From NCBI GenBank assembly GCA_015179045.1, contig WHUZ01000053.1:372001-436000 (forward strand): DNA of 64,000 nucleotides, in the 5' to 3' direction. The DNA is from Kalaharituber pfeilii (Eukaryota > Ascomycota > Pezizomycetes > Pezizales > Pezizaceae). Position numbers and translations under genes: made by a program. Below the pieces are notes generated by a model. The model was given only the letters and a program-made list of their open reading frames with translations. It made no database searches and was not told the origin of the DNA. Of this stretch, positions 44,452 to 54,360 are shown one piece after another (positions within the stretch are counted from its first letter, which is position 1; each line of letters opens with the position of its first letter).

Positions 44452-44860
44452 CTATTTTTTTATATACATATCATTACTCGCATGTCGCCCTGTAGGCTAT
44501 GACGAGGTTAACTACAAAGGAGACTTAAGGAAAAATGATTTATAGGGGAAAATTGCTCCGCCTCTTCCTTGCCCTTCCAACCCCGATAACGTAGAGGATC
44601 TTAGAGATAAGGAAAGAAAGTCATCGTCCCGCCCGCCCCAGCATCTCGGCCAAGGGGTCCCTCTCGCCCTCCTTCGCCTTCGGTGGATCTCTCACCACGT
44701 CTGCCTGCCCTGGCCACTTCCGTCTCCATACTCTGCACCTGTTCCAGATGTGATCCGCCGTCTCTTCGCCCTCCCCACGCCACCTGCGCTCTGGGCTATC
44801 TTCTTTGCCTATCTTGTGTCTCCAGGCCCTGAGGCCCTTGCGCCCCGGAAATCCCGCAAC
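44452..44860 (-). mobile_element. 3' fragment of a LINE with type A hairpin end
   Basis: Minus-strand coding reads FPGRKGLRAWRHKIGKEDSP, then GEGEETADHIWNRC and DPLAEMLGRAGR-stop at 44621. This is the C-terminal zinc-knuckle-like tail that follows RNase H in Tad1-like LINEs. The 3' UTR ends in CTCGTCATAGCCTACAGGGC, GACATGCGAG, TAATGATATGTATA and a short A tail. It shows that the type A hairpin is a LINE 3' end. The fragment is 5'-truncated; I could not find its target duplication. Confidence 0.75.
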
Positions 44861-45031
44861 CATACTATTATGCAGAGTGATTCTAGGTAAAAAATGCTTA
44901 TCTGCTCCTGTTTTATTGGTCCATGTCATTAACTGCCACTATTTTTAAGAGTGCTTCATGTGATATACCATACCATATACATGGGTCTATAAATTGTGAA
45001 GACATGAACATTTGAAGTTGTGTAAAGTGTT

Positions 45032-45170
45032 CTGGCCCACCGACGAACATTCTCCGGTTCGTGAACCGGCCAGCGCAGCCACGAACACCTGGCCTAGCGG
45101 CGAACATGAATGTACCTCTATGTACCTATATGCCCAGTTTTGCGAACCACAATGTTCGTCGGTGGGCCAG
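45032..45170. mobile_element. 139-bp MITE with perfect 20-bp ends (CTGGCCCACCGACGAACATT)
   Basis: Left end 45032-45051 and right end 45151-45170 are exact reverse complements. The interior contains the palindrome CCGGTTCGTGAACCGG. A diverged relative is at about 45789-45863. No target duplication is evident. Confidence 0.82.
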
Positions 45171-45788
45171 TACATGAGTAATGAATTGGGCCTTAGATAG
45201 GTAATAGAGAGGGTTGAGGAGAAAATCTCCAGCTCAGTTGTGATATACCTAGAGGAGCAAAGTATACCCAGAGCCCGGGCAGATTCAATACCAACGAGAG
45301 TGAGATTAGTGCTGAAATCCTGCCAGTACGAGTGGAATAGAGCACCAACTTGCTTGAAGTGGAAGCTTGGCGCTTGCAGGGAATCTATTAAGTACCACGC
45401 AATCCTTATTACTACCCAAGATATACTAGAAATGGCGGAGGAATCCGGATATCTCTACCTAAGAAGATAACACTCCAGAATTTCACCTAGAGCAAGAAAA
45501 ATACTAGAAGTCACTAATTATCTTATAGTTATTCTATTAATAATAATTTAGCCATGATAACAAATCTATATTCTTAACTACAGCAGTCTTAGAAGCGCAG
45601 TAAATTTTTAATTATGTTTTCTTTATTATCTTCTAGCATGTGGCAACTTGCATGTTGCAACCTGTAGGTTGCAAGGGGCTGTGCAAGCACAAAGTAACTG
45701 GCTTATCAATTATCCAACGTTTCTCTGTAATGTTTCTCTATACTCATTACTAGCAGCACATAGAGGTACCTAGTAGTACTTGTAAAAA
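45171..45788. other. Intergenic spacer
   Basis: A 76-aa plus ORF at 45240-45470 is balanced in composition but has no recognisable motif or splice partners. Near 45640-45675 is the imperfect repeat GTGGCAACTTGCATGTTGCA/ACCTGTAGGTTGCA. Confidence 0.35.
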
Positions 45789-45863
45789 TAATTGTTCGCG
45801 GCCCATTCCCAAATCGGCCAGCCCACCAGCGAACCGCAATGTTCGTCGGTAGGCCAGAACACA
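45789..45863. mobile_element. Diverged relative of the CTGGCCCACC MITE
   Basis: AATGTTCGTCGGTAGGCCAG closes the right side; the left has TTGTTCGCGGCCCATTCCC and GGCCAGCCCACCAGCGAACC. Ends are degraded. Confidence 0.5.
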
Positions 45864-46184
45864 AGCAAGTATTTGAGGTGCCAAGAAAAGTGACGTCACC
45901 AAGATTTTTGACCAGTGATTTTAGAATTGGCAGAATTATTCTCAACTCTTTAGTAACTAAAGTACTAGTAACTCAGGCAACAGCTACATAATACCTAACT
46001 GTTACTACCATTCCCTTCACTGCTCATGTCACTCGCTGCTCAGGTTTTTTCGTACTACTCCGCTGCACTAAGCTAATCTAGGCACCGACTCGAGTACCGA
46101 AACTATCACTAAGTCGAACACCAACCCTCCCAACTAAGTCATGGCACTCTGTTATGTTGTTCAATTTAACTTCTTTCAATTAAA
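45864..46184. other. Upstream region of the tRNA pair
   Basis: No gene; AT/C-rich spacer. Confidence 0.4.
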
Positions 46185-46290
46185 GGATGGTTGGCCGAGT
46201 GGTTATGGCGGCAGTTTTAAGTACCAATAGTGATTGTGTATTTGAACACTGCTATCGAGAGATGCAAGGGTTCAAATCCCTTACCATCCA
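46185..46290 (+). tRNA. tRNA-Leu(UAA) with 25-nt intron
   Basis: Acceptor GGATGGT pairs perfectly with ACCATCC, discriminator A. D-arm GCC GAGTGGTTAT GGC. Anticodon stem GCAGT/ACTGC, loop TTTAAG|C with anticodon TAA. A 25-nt intron follows position 37. Long variable arm TATCGAGAGATGC; T-arm AAGGG TTCAAAT CCCTT. A and B boxes are intact. Confidence 0.94.
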
Positions 46291-46304
46291 ACATCCACGT
46301 CCAA

Positions 46305-46438
46305 GGTTCTATGGCGCAATTGGTTAGCGCGTCCGGCTGTTAACAGAGCGAGCCTGATTTCAGCAACAGTTGATGCTGGAGCTTTGGTGAGTTCATTAGG
46401 GGACCGGGAGGTTGGAAGTTCGAGCCTTCCTAGAACCG
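46305..46438 (+). tRNA. tRNA-Asn(GUU) with 60-nt intron
   Basis: Acceptor GGTTCTA pairs perfectly with TAGAACC, discriminator G. D-arm GCGC AATTGGTTA GCGC. Anticodon stem TCCGG/CCGGG, loop CTGTTA|A with anticodon GTT. A 60-nt intron follows position 37. Variable loop AGGTT; T-arm GGAAG TTCGAGC CTTCC. It starts 14 nt after the preceding tRNA-Leu with no T run between. Confidence 0.93.
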
Positions 46439-46455
46439 CTTTATTTTCATATATC

Positions 46456-46463
46456 TTTTTTTT
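46456..46463 (+). terminator. RNA polymerase III terminator (T8) after the tRNA pair
   Basis: Eight T 18 bases downstream of tRNA-Asn; no run of four or more T lies between the two tRNAs. Confidence 0.75.
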
Positions 46464-47304
46464 ACGTATTTATATATACTTCTGGCAAGTTTTGGTAACA
46501 CTATTTTTGCTTCTACGAGTTGAGTGCACAATTTAGTCTGGTTGCATGCACAATTAATGTTGAATGCGCAGCAGCAGGTCGGGAATATTGGTGTGGGAGT
46601 AGAGAAATAAACTCTCCGGGTTAGATGATAAAAAGCCTATTTGACATTCCGGATTGATAATTTTTGTTTTAAATATCCCCTACGGTCCAAATTGATAGAA
46701 AAAGCCAATAACCAACAACCTAACTGGCGAAGCTGAGCTCATTATGTGTAGTTGAACGGACGTAGATATATTTAAGAGGATTTCATAGATAATGCGAAAA
46801 AGTACCGAATAAAAATATACAGTAAAGAAAAGACAAGAAACAGAAGCAGAGAAGAATGTTTCGTTATTGATTTCTTTTCTTTTTGTACTCCGAGTACGTT
46901 TTCCTTTACATTCTTTCTTCCCTTTATTGTTGTTGGCACTTAACCTCGCTCTTCCATGCAGTCATCCAGTTCGTCTAAACTAGAAGAGAGACAGTGAACT
47001 CAAAATGTAAACCAAAATCCAATCCAATTCTTATAGTATCCAATTATGTCCTTCTGTTAGAGAAAAATCCCATCTTTTCCCTAGGATCCATACTCTTGTA
47101 GACTGCACGTGGATGACACGAGCCTTAAATTTGGTAAGAATATTCAAAAGAGAGATTGCGTGCACCATATACGACTGATGCCGTCTTCGACAAAGCTATA
47201 ACCAAAAAGAGGTGGAGCAAGGGAACAAATTAGATTTGCTGCAGTAGCAAAATCCGGGCCCGGAATTAGACAATCTTTGGCAACTGCCTAACTGAGGCCA
47301 ACTC
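46464..47304. other. Intergenic spacer
   Basis: No supported gene; T/A-rich, probably 3' region of the following minus-strand gene. Confidence 0.4.
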
Positions 47305-48022
47305 CTACGATTCTTCATCGTCCGGCTCTACCACCTTCCTATTAACGTAGTACTTGCCGTCTTCCCCATAGTAAGAGACCGTACGGAACACAGGACCTTT
47401 CGGTTTAGGAGAAGGAAACTCGGGGGTTGCGGTTCCTGAACTTGTGATGGGCGAATCGCTGTCATCATCACTGCTCTCGCTAGCTTTAGAGTTCTGCAGT
47501 GTGCTCTGTAGGTTCGAATTCGGTGGAGGCAACAAGTGGCCAGGGAGTAAGGATGGCCCTGCTGTTCGTTTAAGTATCTCGTTAGCATGGGGGGGGCGCC
47601 AGAAGGGTCGACCGGGGAGAGGCTTTTGAGGACTGGTTAGGATTCATACCCTCTGTGTACTGTACAGGAGCAGCGGGCTTTTCTTCTGAGCTGGGAGCTT
47701 CGACTTGAGGTGAAGGGGCATTATTGACCTTTAGAATTATTCGTCGGTATTTGAAAGGGGCTTCAGTGCGCGGATCAATAGGCCATTTGGTCTCCTTTCT
47801 GGGAGCCGACACACCAAATTTCTTCTCAAGATCCTCCCAGTTGTCAGCAACGTGAGGACTATCCGTCGCGGCCTTTGGAGCCGTGTGTAGTGGGACCTCG
47901 ACATTAGAGCTTGGAATAGCTGCAGGGGCAACATCAGAGCTGCTGAGATCATTTCCCTTCCCTCTAAGCTTCTGCGATGATACTTTTCTGCGATTATTCT
48001 TTCCCTTTCTGCGGGGCATCAT
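47305..48022 (-). CDS. Unknown basic/Pro-rich protein, frame broken at a C8 run
   Basis: The ATG at 48022 (MMPRRKGKNNRRKVSSQKLR) is chosen because the frame upstream starts with TTG. The first frame runs to 47582 and includes WEDLEKKFGVSAPRKETKWP and DPRTEAPFKYRRI, then ends in LLAPPPC-stop. After the C8 tract at 47589-47596 a second frame is open with no stop (HANEILKRTAGPSLLPGHLL), reaching KASESSDDDSDSPITSSGTA and YYGEDGKYYVNRKVVEPDDE before a stop at 47305. One C fewer would join them into about 238 aa. Both parts are protein-like and of similar composition. I do not recognise the family. The basic N-terminus suggests nuclear or RNA/ribosome-associated placement, which is only a guess. 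Confidence 0.6.
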
Positions 48023-48043
48023 GGATGTCGGTGCTGTGCTCAA

Positions 48044-48570
48044 AAACTCGCGACTCTAATAGGATATTTCCTGGACCAGGTCTTGATGCCTCGGAGAGTC
48101 ACCGTGCCTATTAGTGATAATAGATATTCGATAGATACTGATCAAAATACGTTTTGCTTTCAGGAAGCGAATGTGTACACATATATTATATGTATATGCT
48201 ATAAGAGAAGGAGCCCTCTTTAGTATTACCTGAGCAGGTATCAGATCCAAGTAGTGAGCAAGAATCGTATAAGAGGATCCAGCGGCTGAATACTGGGAAA
48301 CATATATGGAAAGAATACCATCACCACCACCACAGCATGCAAGGATATAAATAGGAATAAGAAGCTGATTTGGAGAAATAAACGTTGGCCCGTTGGGTAT
48401 TAAGGTTCTAATTCACCTTATGCACTAACAAGAATCTAGCTTGCCAATCTGGAACCTATTTCTCAATGCGGTACGAGGGAGGCATAATCAAAAATCAGTC
48501 TAGCCATAGTATGAGCAGCAGAATTTGTTTCACCTCGTGCCTTGGTACCATATCAGGCCTCGGTTATGGA
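48044..48570. other. Intergenic spacer
   Basis: A short (ACC)n patch near 48320. No gene. Confidence 0.4.
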
Positions 48571-48575
48571 AGCAG

Positions 48576-48619
48576 CTTTGCCCTGCCATGGCGAACAGCT
48601 GGAAGCGAGGTTACGTGAT
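48576..48619 (+). mobile_element. Type B hairpin stub without A tail
   Basis: GCCCTGCCATGGCGAACAGC, TGGAAGCGAGG, TTACGTGATA. Matches the type B body but lacks a poly(A) tail and a clear target duplication, so it may be an old copy. Confidence 0.55.
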
Positions 48620-48691
48620 ATCTATTGTAGCAGTATTCTGATGTGCTACCGCTCGAGCTCATTGGTGTTGTGGTGTTAGTATATTTTGCAT

Positions 48692-49030
48692 CAAAAAAAA
48701 AAAAACATTATTCGTATACCGCCCTATGGGCCTGATGAGTGTAGATACCAAGGAGACAATAAATACCAAGCCACAAAACTAAAGCAAAAAGCAAAAACAC
48801 ATAAAGTCAAATCCAAAGCGCGCCATTATCTCTCCTCCACCTCAACAGATCAGCAAGTGGGTCCTCTTCGTCTTCCTTGCCCCCCCGGGGCCTTCTTATT
48901 GCATCCAACCCCCTTAGCCACCTTCTCCTCCACACCTCGCACCAGCTCCAAATGTGTGCCGTTGTCTCCTCTTCATTCAACACTGCCAGCACTCCGGGCC
49001 ATCTGCCTTCCCTATTCTGGCCCTAGTACA
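48692..49030 (-). mobile_element. 3' fragment of a LINE, type A, with an A run where T is expected
   Basis: Minus-strand coding NEEETTAHIWSWCEVWRRRW ... DPLADLLRWRRDNGALWI is homologous to the tail at 44621-44860. The degenerate hairpin region reads (on +) CATTATTCGTATACCGCCCTA and CGATGGGCC-like sequence. The homopolymer next to it is A13 on +, whereas a poly(A) tail of a minus-strand copy should be T on +. Confidence 0.6.
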
Positions 49031-50323
49031 TCAAGTTGTATCAAAGTCCGCACGGGCTAATGTAGGTCATGAGTAAGATATTGACCCGATAGTCACCATG
49101 CACACGATCCCTTCGACGGTCTGTGATTCAGAGTTAGCGAGGCACCTAGATATGTTGCTCGTATATAAATAAAGACATCTGTGAGTGGTTTGACTGCATA
49201 GGCAGCACATCAAAACTCAAATGTTGGCAGCTAAAACCTTTCATATATATTTGGGATTGAAAGTTCAACAGCACAGTAAGTGTTGTTGGGAAGACTATTA
49301 TGGAAGCTATTAGAAAGTGGTGGGTACTCGGTTTCGCGGTATGGAACAGTTTGAACTGAGGAAATTGGGGCGTGCGCTTTTTGCAGTTACGGACGACACT
49401 GAAATGGAAGGCAGGGGATTCTGAGATGGCCCCACCTATTTAGACCTGCCGCCATGCTGGGAGACTAAGCTAAAGGAGGATCTGACAGGAATTCGAAGCG
49501 GACCGCTCAGGACAGAGCAACTCGAGAGGCAATGTGCTACATGAAGTTGATTTTGAAGCTGTAGAAGAAAACTAGTAACCGCTTGCTGACTGTTTTTTCG
49601 ACCCTATTTTCTTTTCAGCAACACCTTTATAACCGCCGGCATTGTTACTTCTCCTTTCCTGGTCAGACTCTGTAGAAAGCGTGCTTTTACTTCCCAGGCA
49701 CTCAAATATTTGGACTTCACGTTGTGTTTCTAGTCTCAAACAGTGCCGATATTTGTAACCCCCTTTAAGTCTGAGTAACCTAGCACATTGTACATTCACT
49801 GCTCACAAGCTAGGTTTATCTTGGAAATTGACTCAAAAGCACATGGTATATTATGCAACCAAATCAATCTCTGCGCCCACAGTTAACTTGAAAAAAGAAA
49901 AAAAAAATACCGCAGTCAGAAACTACAGAAGTATGGCTCAAGGCCTGACAAATTCAGACACCTCCAAATTTTTGGACAAAGAAGGGCCGTAAACACCACC
50001 CTAACCAGCTTAATCATACAAGCGAAGCAAAAAGAAGCCCCTTATTACCTAGATGACTAGGTACAATTGTAACTCAATATCAAGAAAGGGCCAGCTGGTA
50101 AACGCCCACAGATCACATGTGAAACCAATCCTGGATGGAAGTGACGAGGATAAGTACTCTGCTATATAGCGCAAGTACTTGACAGACCAGAAATGAGAAA
50201 CGAGAATAGGCCATATTCAGGCCATGTAGATTGTTTTCCTGAACATGTAGGAATCATGCTAGGAAATAGTCCCAGAAGGGTGACGTGTTTACAGGACCGA
50301 TGATGTCATTCAGTCTTCGGATC
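49031..50323. other. Gene-poor spacer
   Basis: 1.3 kb with only short ORFs, none supported. Confidence 0.4.
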
Positions 50324-51170
50324 TTATTTGGTCCACCTCCTCTCCGCATCATTAGAGTAAATTTGTTTCTCTTTGGGTTTCTTCTCCTTTCGTGCTAGAG
50401 AGCGGCATTTCCTATGTGGAACGGCCTTCAGCCGGGCAATAGCAGTAGGCTCCAAGAGGCCCTCTGTCTCCATAATGGTGGCTAGATGCCTAGCCAAGGG
50501 AGAAGACTTCTGCGGAATGTATAGTCTCCAGTTATTGGCATTTAGCTTTCTTCTAATCGGTGGCAAGTATTCGACCCAATTAGGACTTCTATATATGTTT
50601 TGATTTATAGATCGCTGAATTTGTTGTGCAAACTGGCTCCATTGAATCATATTAGAGCTTTAATTTGCCTCTTAAACAACGCATAGCAGTCCGTGCAGGT
50701 TTACTCACTTGAGGCTCCTCTTTTTTTGCTGTATCTGCCCCTTCTTTGGTCGAACAGTACAAAGGTCGTTTATAGTCCTGGGGAATCGTCTTCAGGTCGC
50801 GAACAACAATTGAAACGAATTCCTTCTGGGGTAATTCCCCAGCACTCTGGGACCTCACCGCAACCTCGACAGGCTTAGGAATCTCTATCTCGAGTGGTGG
50901 GTCTAAAATATACTGTACACACTTTTGTTGGAACAAGATACCAGTCGCCCAAGAAATTTTATCGGGTTCGGAGTCTGTATCGCTCTCTGTATCAACATCC
51001 ATTTCGCCGAAATCGGCATCTTCTTTGTCGAAATCGGGTTCGACTATGATCGAATCATCCGAATCTGAAGATGAGTTCGATGGCATTCTAGCAAGCAAAG
51101 GGAGTTTGTCCAAATCCTTCTCCACTTCGTGTAAGGCAAAAGTTTCTAAATGCCTTTGGCTTGCTGACAT
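50324..51170 (-). CDS. Unknown acidic-then-basic protein, two exons
   Basis: ATG 51170 (MSASQRHLETFALHEVEKDL); the frame upstream has only a TTG. Exon 1 is 51170-50709, exon 2 is 50632-50324, and the 76-nt intron has GTGAGT donor, CTAAT branch-like site and CCAG acceptor, phase 0, joining KKEEPQ to FAQQIQRSIN. The protein is about 256 aa. An acidic segment (SSSDSDDSIIVEPDFDKEDA, DVDTESDTDSEPDKISWATG) is followed by a possible strand-rich part (EFVSIVVRDLKTIPQDYKRP) and a basic C-terminus (PPIRRKLNANNWRLYIPQKS, CRSLARKEKKPKEKQ). No family recognised; the composition suits a nuclear protein. Confidence 0.6.
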
Positions 51171-51212
51171 GTTTGTTTCTGCTGCTGAGGCCCAAGTCAG
51201 AGATGATATCAA

Positions 51213-52128
51213 GTCAATTGAGGTTGAAGCACTTGCGATTATCTAATTCGGCGTCCTCACCAATGCAAACCGACATACCCGCTCTTGCCTTGTAACTATG
51301 AAAAACGCTTCTGTACTGTACAGTCCTGTGATCGAGCCTGATGGAAGCAAGAAGCACCCGAAAAGAGAGTATGGAGCTTGAGATTGCGTGTGGTTAGGCC
51401 GAGGTGCTGGCGTGCTATATTGAGTCCAGCTGCGGGTCTAGGGTCGTTATATGCAATTGCGATGTGGTGTAAGTACTACTAAGTAGTAGATGAATCGTGT
51501 AATTGTGGAAAACTTTGTACTCGACAACTCAGCGTCACTAAGCCGGGGACTGATTTCTTATTAGGGTGATGCCAAGCCTATCGCTTATTAGGTATCAGCT
51601 CACGTGCACGCCAATACACATATTCAGCGTCATGGAGCCTGCATGCTACCCACAATCTTCGCATAAACAGCTCTACAGATTTTTACACTGTACTATACAT
51701 AGATCTGACCTGTTCTCGTACCCAGACGGGAACTGGGGATCTAACCCCTCTATTCACGTAGTGACCAAATACATAATCATCAAACACAGAGTACGTGACC
51801 AGAAAGGCTGCGTACGAGATCAGTACTATTCTCGAACCTGTTCTCGTACCCCTCGAACCCAGACTTCCTTTATTTGAGCGAGCCAAAAACTTCTGCGCAC
51901 GAGAACAACCTATACTCGAGCTCTAGTCCCATAGGTCAGTCCTAACGCATTGAATGGCCTGCCCTCCAACCAGAACCTAAGGCCCACTTGAGGGCATTGA
52001 GGGATCTGTCCACATGAATCAATAAAGTATGGTTCGAATATCACGAAACTAGGTTTGAATTTAGTCTCGTAACCAGATGCTGACTAGTTCAAACCTGAAA
52101 TTTGTAAAGTATATCTAGTATTTAGGTA
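51213..52128. other. Intergenic spacer with MITE remnants
   Basis: A solo end TGTTCTCGTACCCAGACG at 51711-51728 and a degraded inverted pair at 51840-51905 (TGTTCTCGTACCCC facing GCGCACGAGAACA), both of the GTTCTCGTGCCC family with the G-to-A-like change CGTGCC to CGTACC. No gene. Confidence 0.5.
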
Positions 52129-52359
52129 TACAGTCGAACCTCTCATATTGGATATCGTCAGGGGCGGGAGTTATATCCAATATCGCCTCATATCCAGTAA
52201 GAGAGGTTTATTGAGCAGAGAGTCTATCTACATACAAATAGTGTCAATACATGAATAGAAGTGAGTTAACAATATATAGGCTAGATAATAGAGTAAACAA
52301 GGTAGGCTAAGTGCCGTAAGACTTAGAGGAGGTACCTTTGCAGTCCAAAAGAAGTGCTC

Positions 52360-52755
52360 TTATGTCCGGCGGACGTGCCCTGAGGTCTGTCGCAGGTGCC
52401 TTGCGGTCGGAAGGAGGTGCCGTGGGGCCCGGAGGTAACTTGACGAACAAGGTGGACAAGCTTGAATGAAGCCAGCTGACACTCTAATTGATGAACTTGC
52501 TAGTACCTCAAGCTCACTGTCTGATTGAGTTGTAGGAGCTGTTTGGATATATAGTTTTGATGTCGAGAGTGCCTTTTCTGCCTCATTTACAGAAATTCTA
52601 GGTAGGTCTTCTTCATCCACGTCATCGGAGTAATGAGTGGTAGTTTCTAAGTCTGGGCGGTAAGTGTCAATCAAAGTATTTAAGGTCACCGCTTCTGAGT
52701 CCTCAACATATTCTTCCACTATTATGCCATTCTTTCCATTTATCCAACAAACCAT
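52360..52755 (-). pseudogene. Transposase C-terminal remnant inside the pogo-like element
   Basis: Reads TLIDTYRPDLETTTHYSDDV, then EEDLPRISVNEAEKALSTSK and YIQTAPTTQSDSELE. The acidic stretch plus NEAEKAL helix is like the tail of pogo/Fot1 transposases and like the remnant at 41612-41824. The final 40 residues (APRHLLPTARHLRQTSGHVR) come from a degenerate repeat and are probably not transposase. Confidence 0.55.
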
Positions 52756-52993
52756 TCGGAAATTTCAGCAATTCAGTGTTGATACCATAAATTAAAACCA
52801 GTCATAAAGTATCGTATCCAATTCTGGATGCTCTATTTGTCTGAGACACTTTTGAGTACTTCGAAGTAATAGTTCAGCATCTTCTGCATTGGCAGGCTTT
52901 TCTCAAAAATGTTTAAGAGCTCCTAGTACATTTAGTGCTTTTTGTTTATTCATAGATTTACTGCTTACTTGACACTGTAGACTGTGCAATTCA

Positions 52994-53140
52994 CTAATCA
53001 AATGTAGCTTCAAACCATTCGTGCAGCTCATGCTGAGAAAGTAAAGGATCTGCTTGAGCATGGAGAAAAAGTTGATACTGTTCCGCATCTATAGGGTTCT
53101 GATGCCTGCGGCATGAGGAGGAGCTTGAGTTTGAGGCCAT
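52994..53140 (-). pseudogene. Transposase N-terminal remnant inside the pogo-like element
   Basis: ATG 53140: MASNSSSSSCRRHQNPIDAE, LFLHAQADPLLSQHELHEWF, stop after 48 residues. It has the expected position for the N-terminus but stops before a complete helix-turn-helix region. Confidence 0.45.
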
Positions 53141-53477
53141 GATTGCAGATACCAGAGTATTGGTACCAGAGCGTTCGAGTTTGAGTCAAATTCAGATATT
53201 CTTCACATATAGCTTGAGACGAAGGCCTATACACTACTATATTCGCTTTGCATATTTTACCCACTAGTGTCATATACTAAGCATTAGTTGGTTGTGCTAT
53301 CCAATATGACAGGGAAAAATTGTTAGAGAAACCCCTGTCTGGGCGGGCTATGATATCCATCCAATATTGCTAAATATCCAATACTCCCCATAGTCCCGAG
53401 CTCGGGAGAGGACCTCTTATCTAATAGCGGCTAATATCCAATAAGTGAAGATCCAATATGAGAGGTTCGACTGTATG

Positions 53478-53569
53478 TAACCTCGCCATAGCCCAAAGGG
53501 CGGCACGCGAGTAATGATATGAAACTAAAATAAAAAAAAATTAATAAATTAAAAAAAATTAAAAAAAAA
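53478..53569 (+). mobile_element. Hairpin retroposon stub, type A, directly abutting the pogo-like element
   Basis: ACCTCGCCATAGCCCAAAGG, GCGGCACGCGAG, TAATGATATGAAAC, then an A-rich tail of about 50 nt with T interruptions. It begins a few bases after the TA target of the pogo-like element. A duplication GTATGTA / ATACGTA at its flanks is possible but weak. Confidence 0.7.
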
Positions 53570-54360
53570 TAGGGATACGTATTTCATGCAGCTTGATGTG
53601 AATGTTGAACTATGCGCTGGTCATGACAATTGAGTCTTTAATCATACTTATCTATCATAGAGTAATCTGAACCTGTTCTTTTCGAAGGAGAAGTTCGGTA
53701 AAAGTCCACTTAGTCTAGTCTCGTGACCATTTACCTCAACAGTTAAGAGATTGCTAAGCTTAGTACCAAAAGGATATTCCAGCCAAGTACTTGATGTCGA
53801 CTCACGAAAATGATAAAATTTAATAAAAAACAAAGACAAAAGACTCGGCACGTGACTTCACTAGGGCTCTTTCTAAGGCAGACCACCCTAATGCCGAAAG
53901 TAACGACAGCCTTCAGCCAATCCCTCGAAATACCAAACCACAACTAGCGCGACGCCACAAGATCAACCCTGAGACTAACATCGATATCCTCAAGAAAGGT
54001 GACCGAACAGTCTCGAGGGACCGTCATAGGTACAATAACAGTCGCCCACTTGCACTCTGAAATGCTAATAAGCCCTGTCAGAAGTACATGTTGTGAAACA
54101 TCTAATTGAACGCAAAATCGGCGGTTATATAACCTTCCTCAGTCGAAACTGAACAACTGCCTTGAAGATACCAATATCCAGAAACTGTGACGAGTAGCTG
54201 CGGGGATGCCCAACCAAATCAAGAACCACATCTCCATAATCAAGGCGGAGGCAAATATTGGAGGTACATGACACAATGCCCCCAGTTTAATGTACATGTG
54301 CCTCCTTTTGCATGAAGCGGAAAGACTAAAACCACGGCCTAATCCACGTTATCGACAGGT
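53570..54360. other. Intergenic spacer
   Basis: No supported gene; probable promoter region of the first Cys-motif gene. Confidence 0.4.

Larger units (their letters stand above)
52131..53473 (-). mobile_element. Internally deleted pogo/Fot1-like DNA transposon
   Basis: Ends are CAGTCGAACCTCTCATATTG and its exact reverse complement (...CAATATGAGAGGTTCGACTG), flanked by TA (52129-52130, 53474-53475). Subterminal TATCCAATAT motifs repeat at both ends. The element is 1,343 bp, too short for a full transposase. It keeps an N-terminal piece and a C-terminal piece of a transposase on the minus strand and lacks the DDE core, so it is non-autonomous. Confidence 0.88.

Noticed and set aside
45240..45470. 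76-codon ORF as a gene
   Set aside because: Balanced composition but no motif, no splice partners and repeat-rich surroundings.
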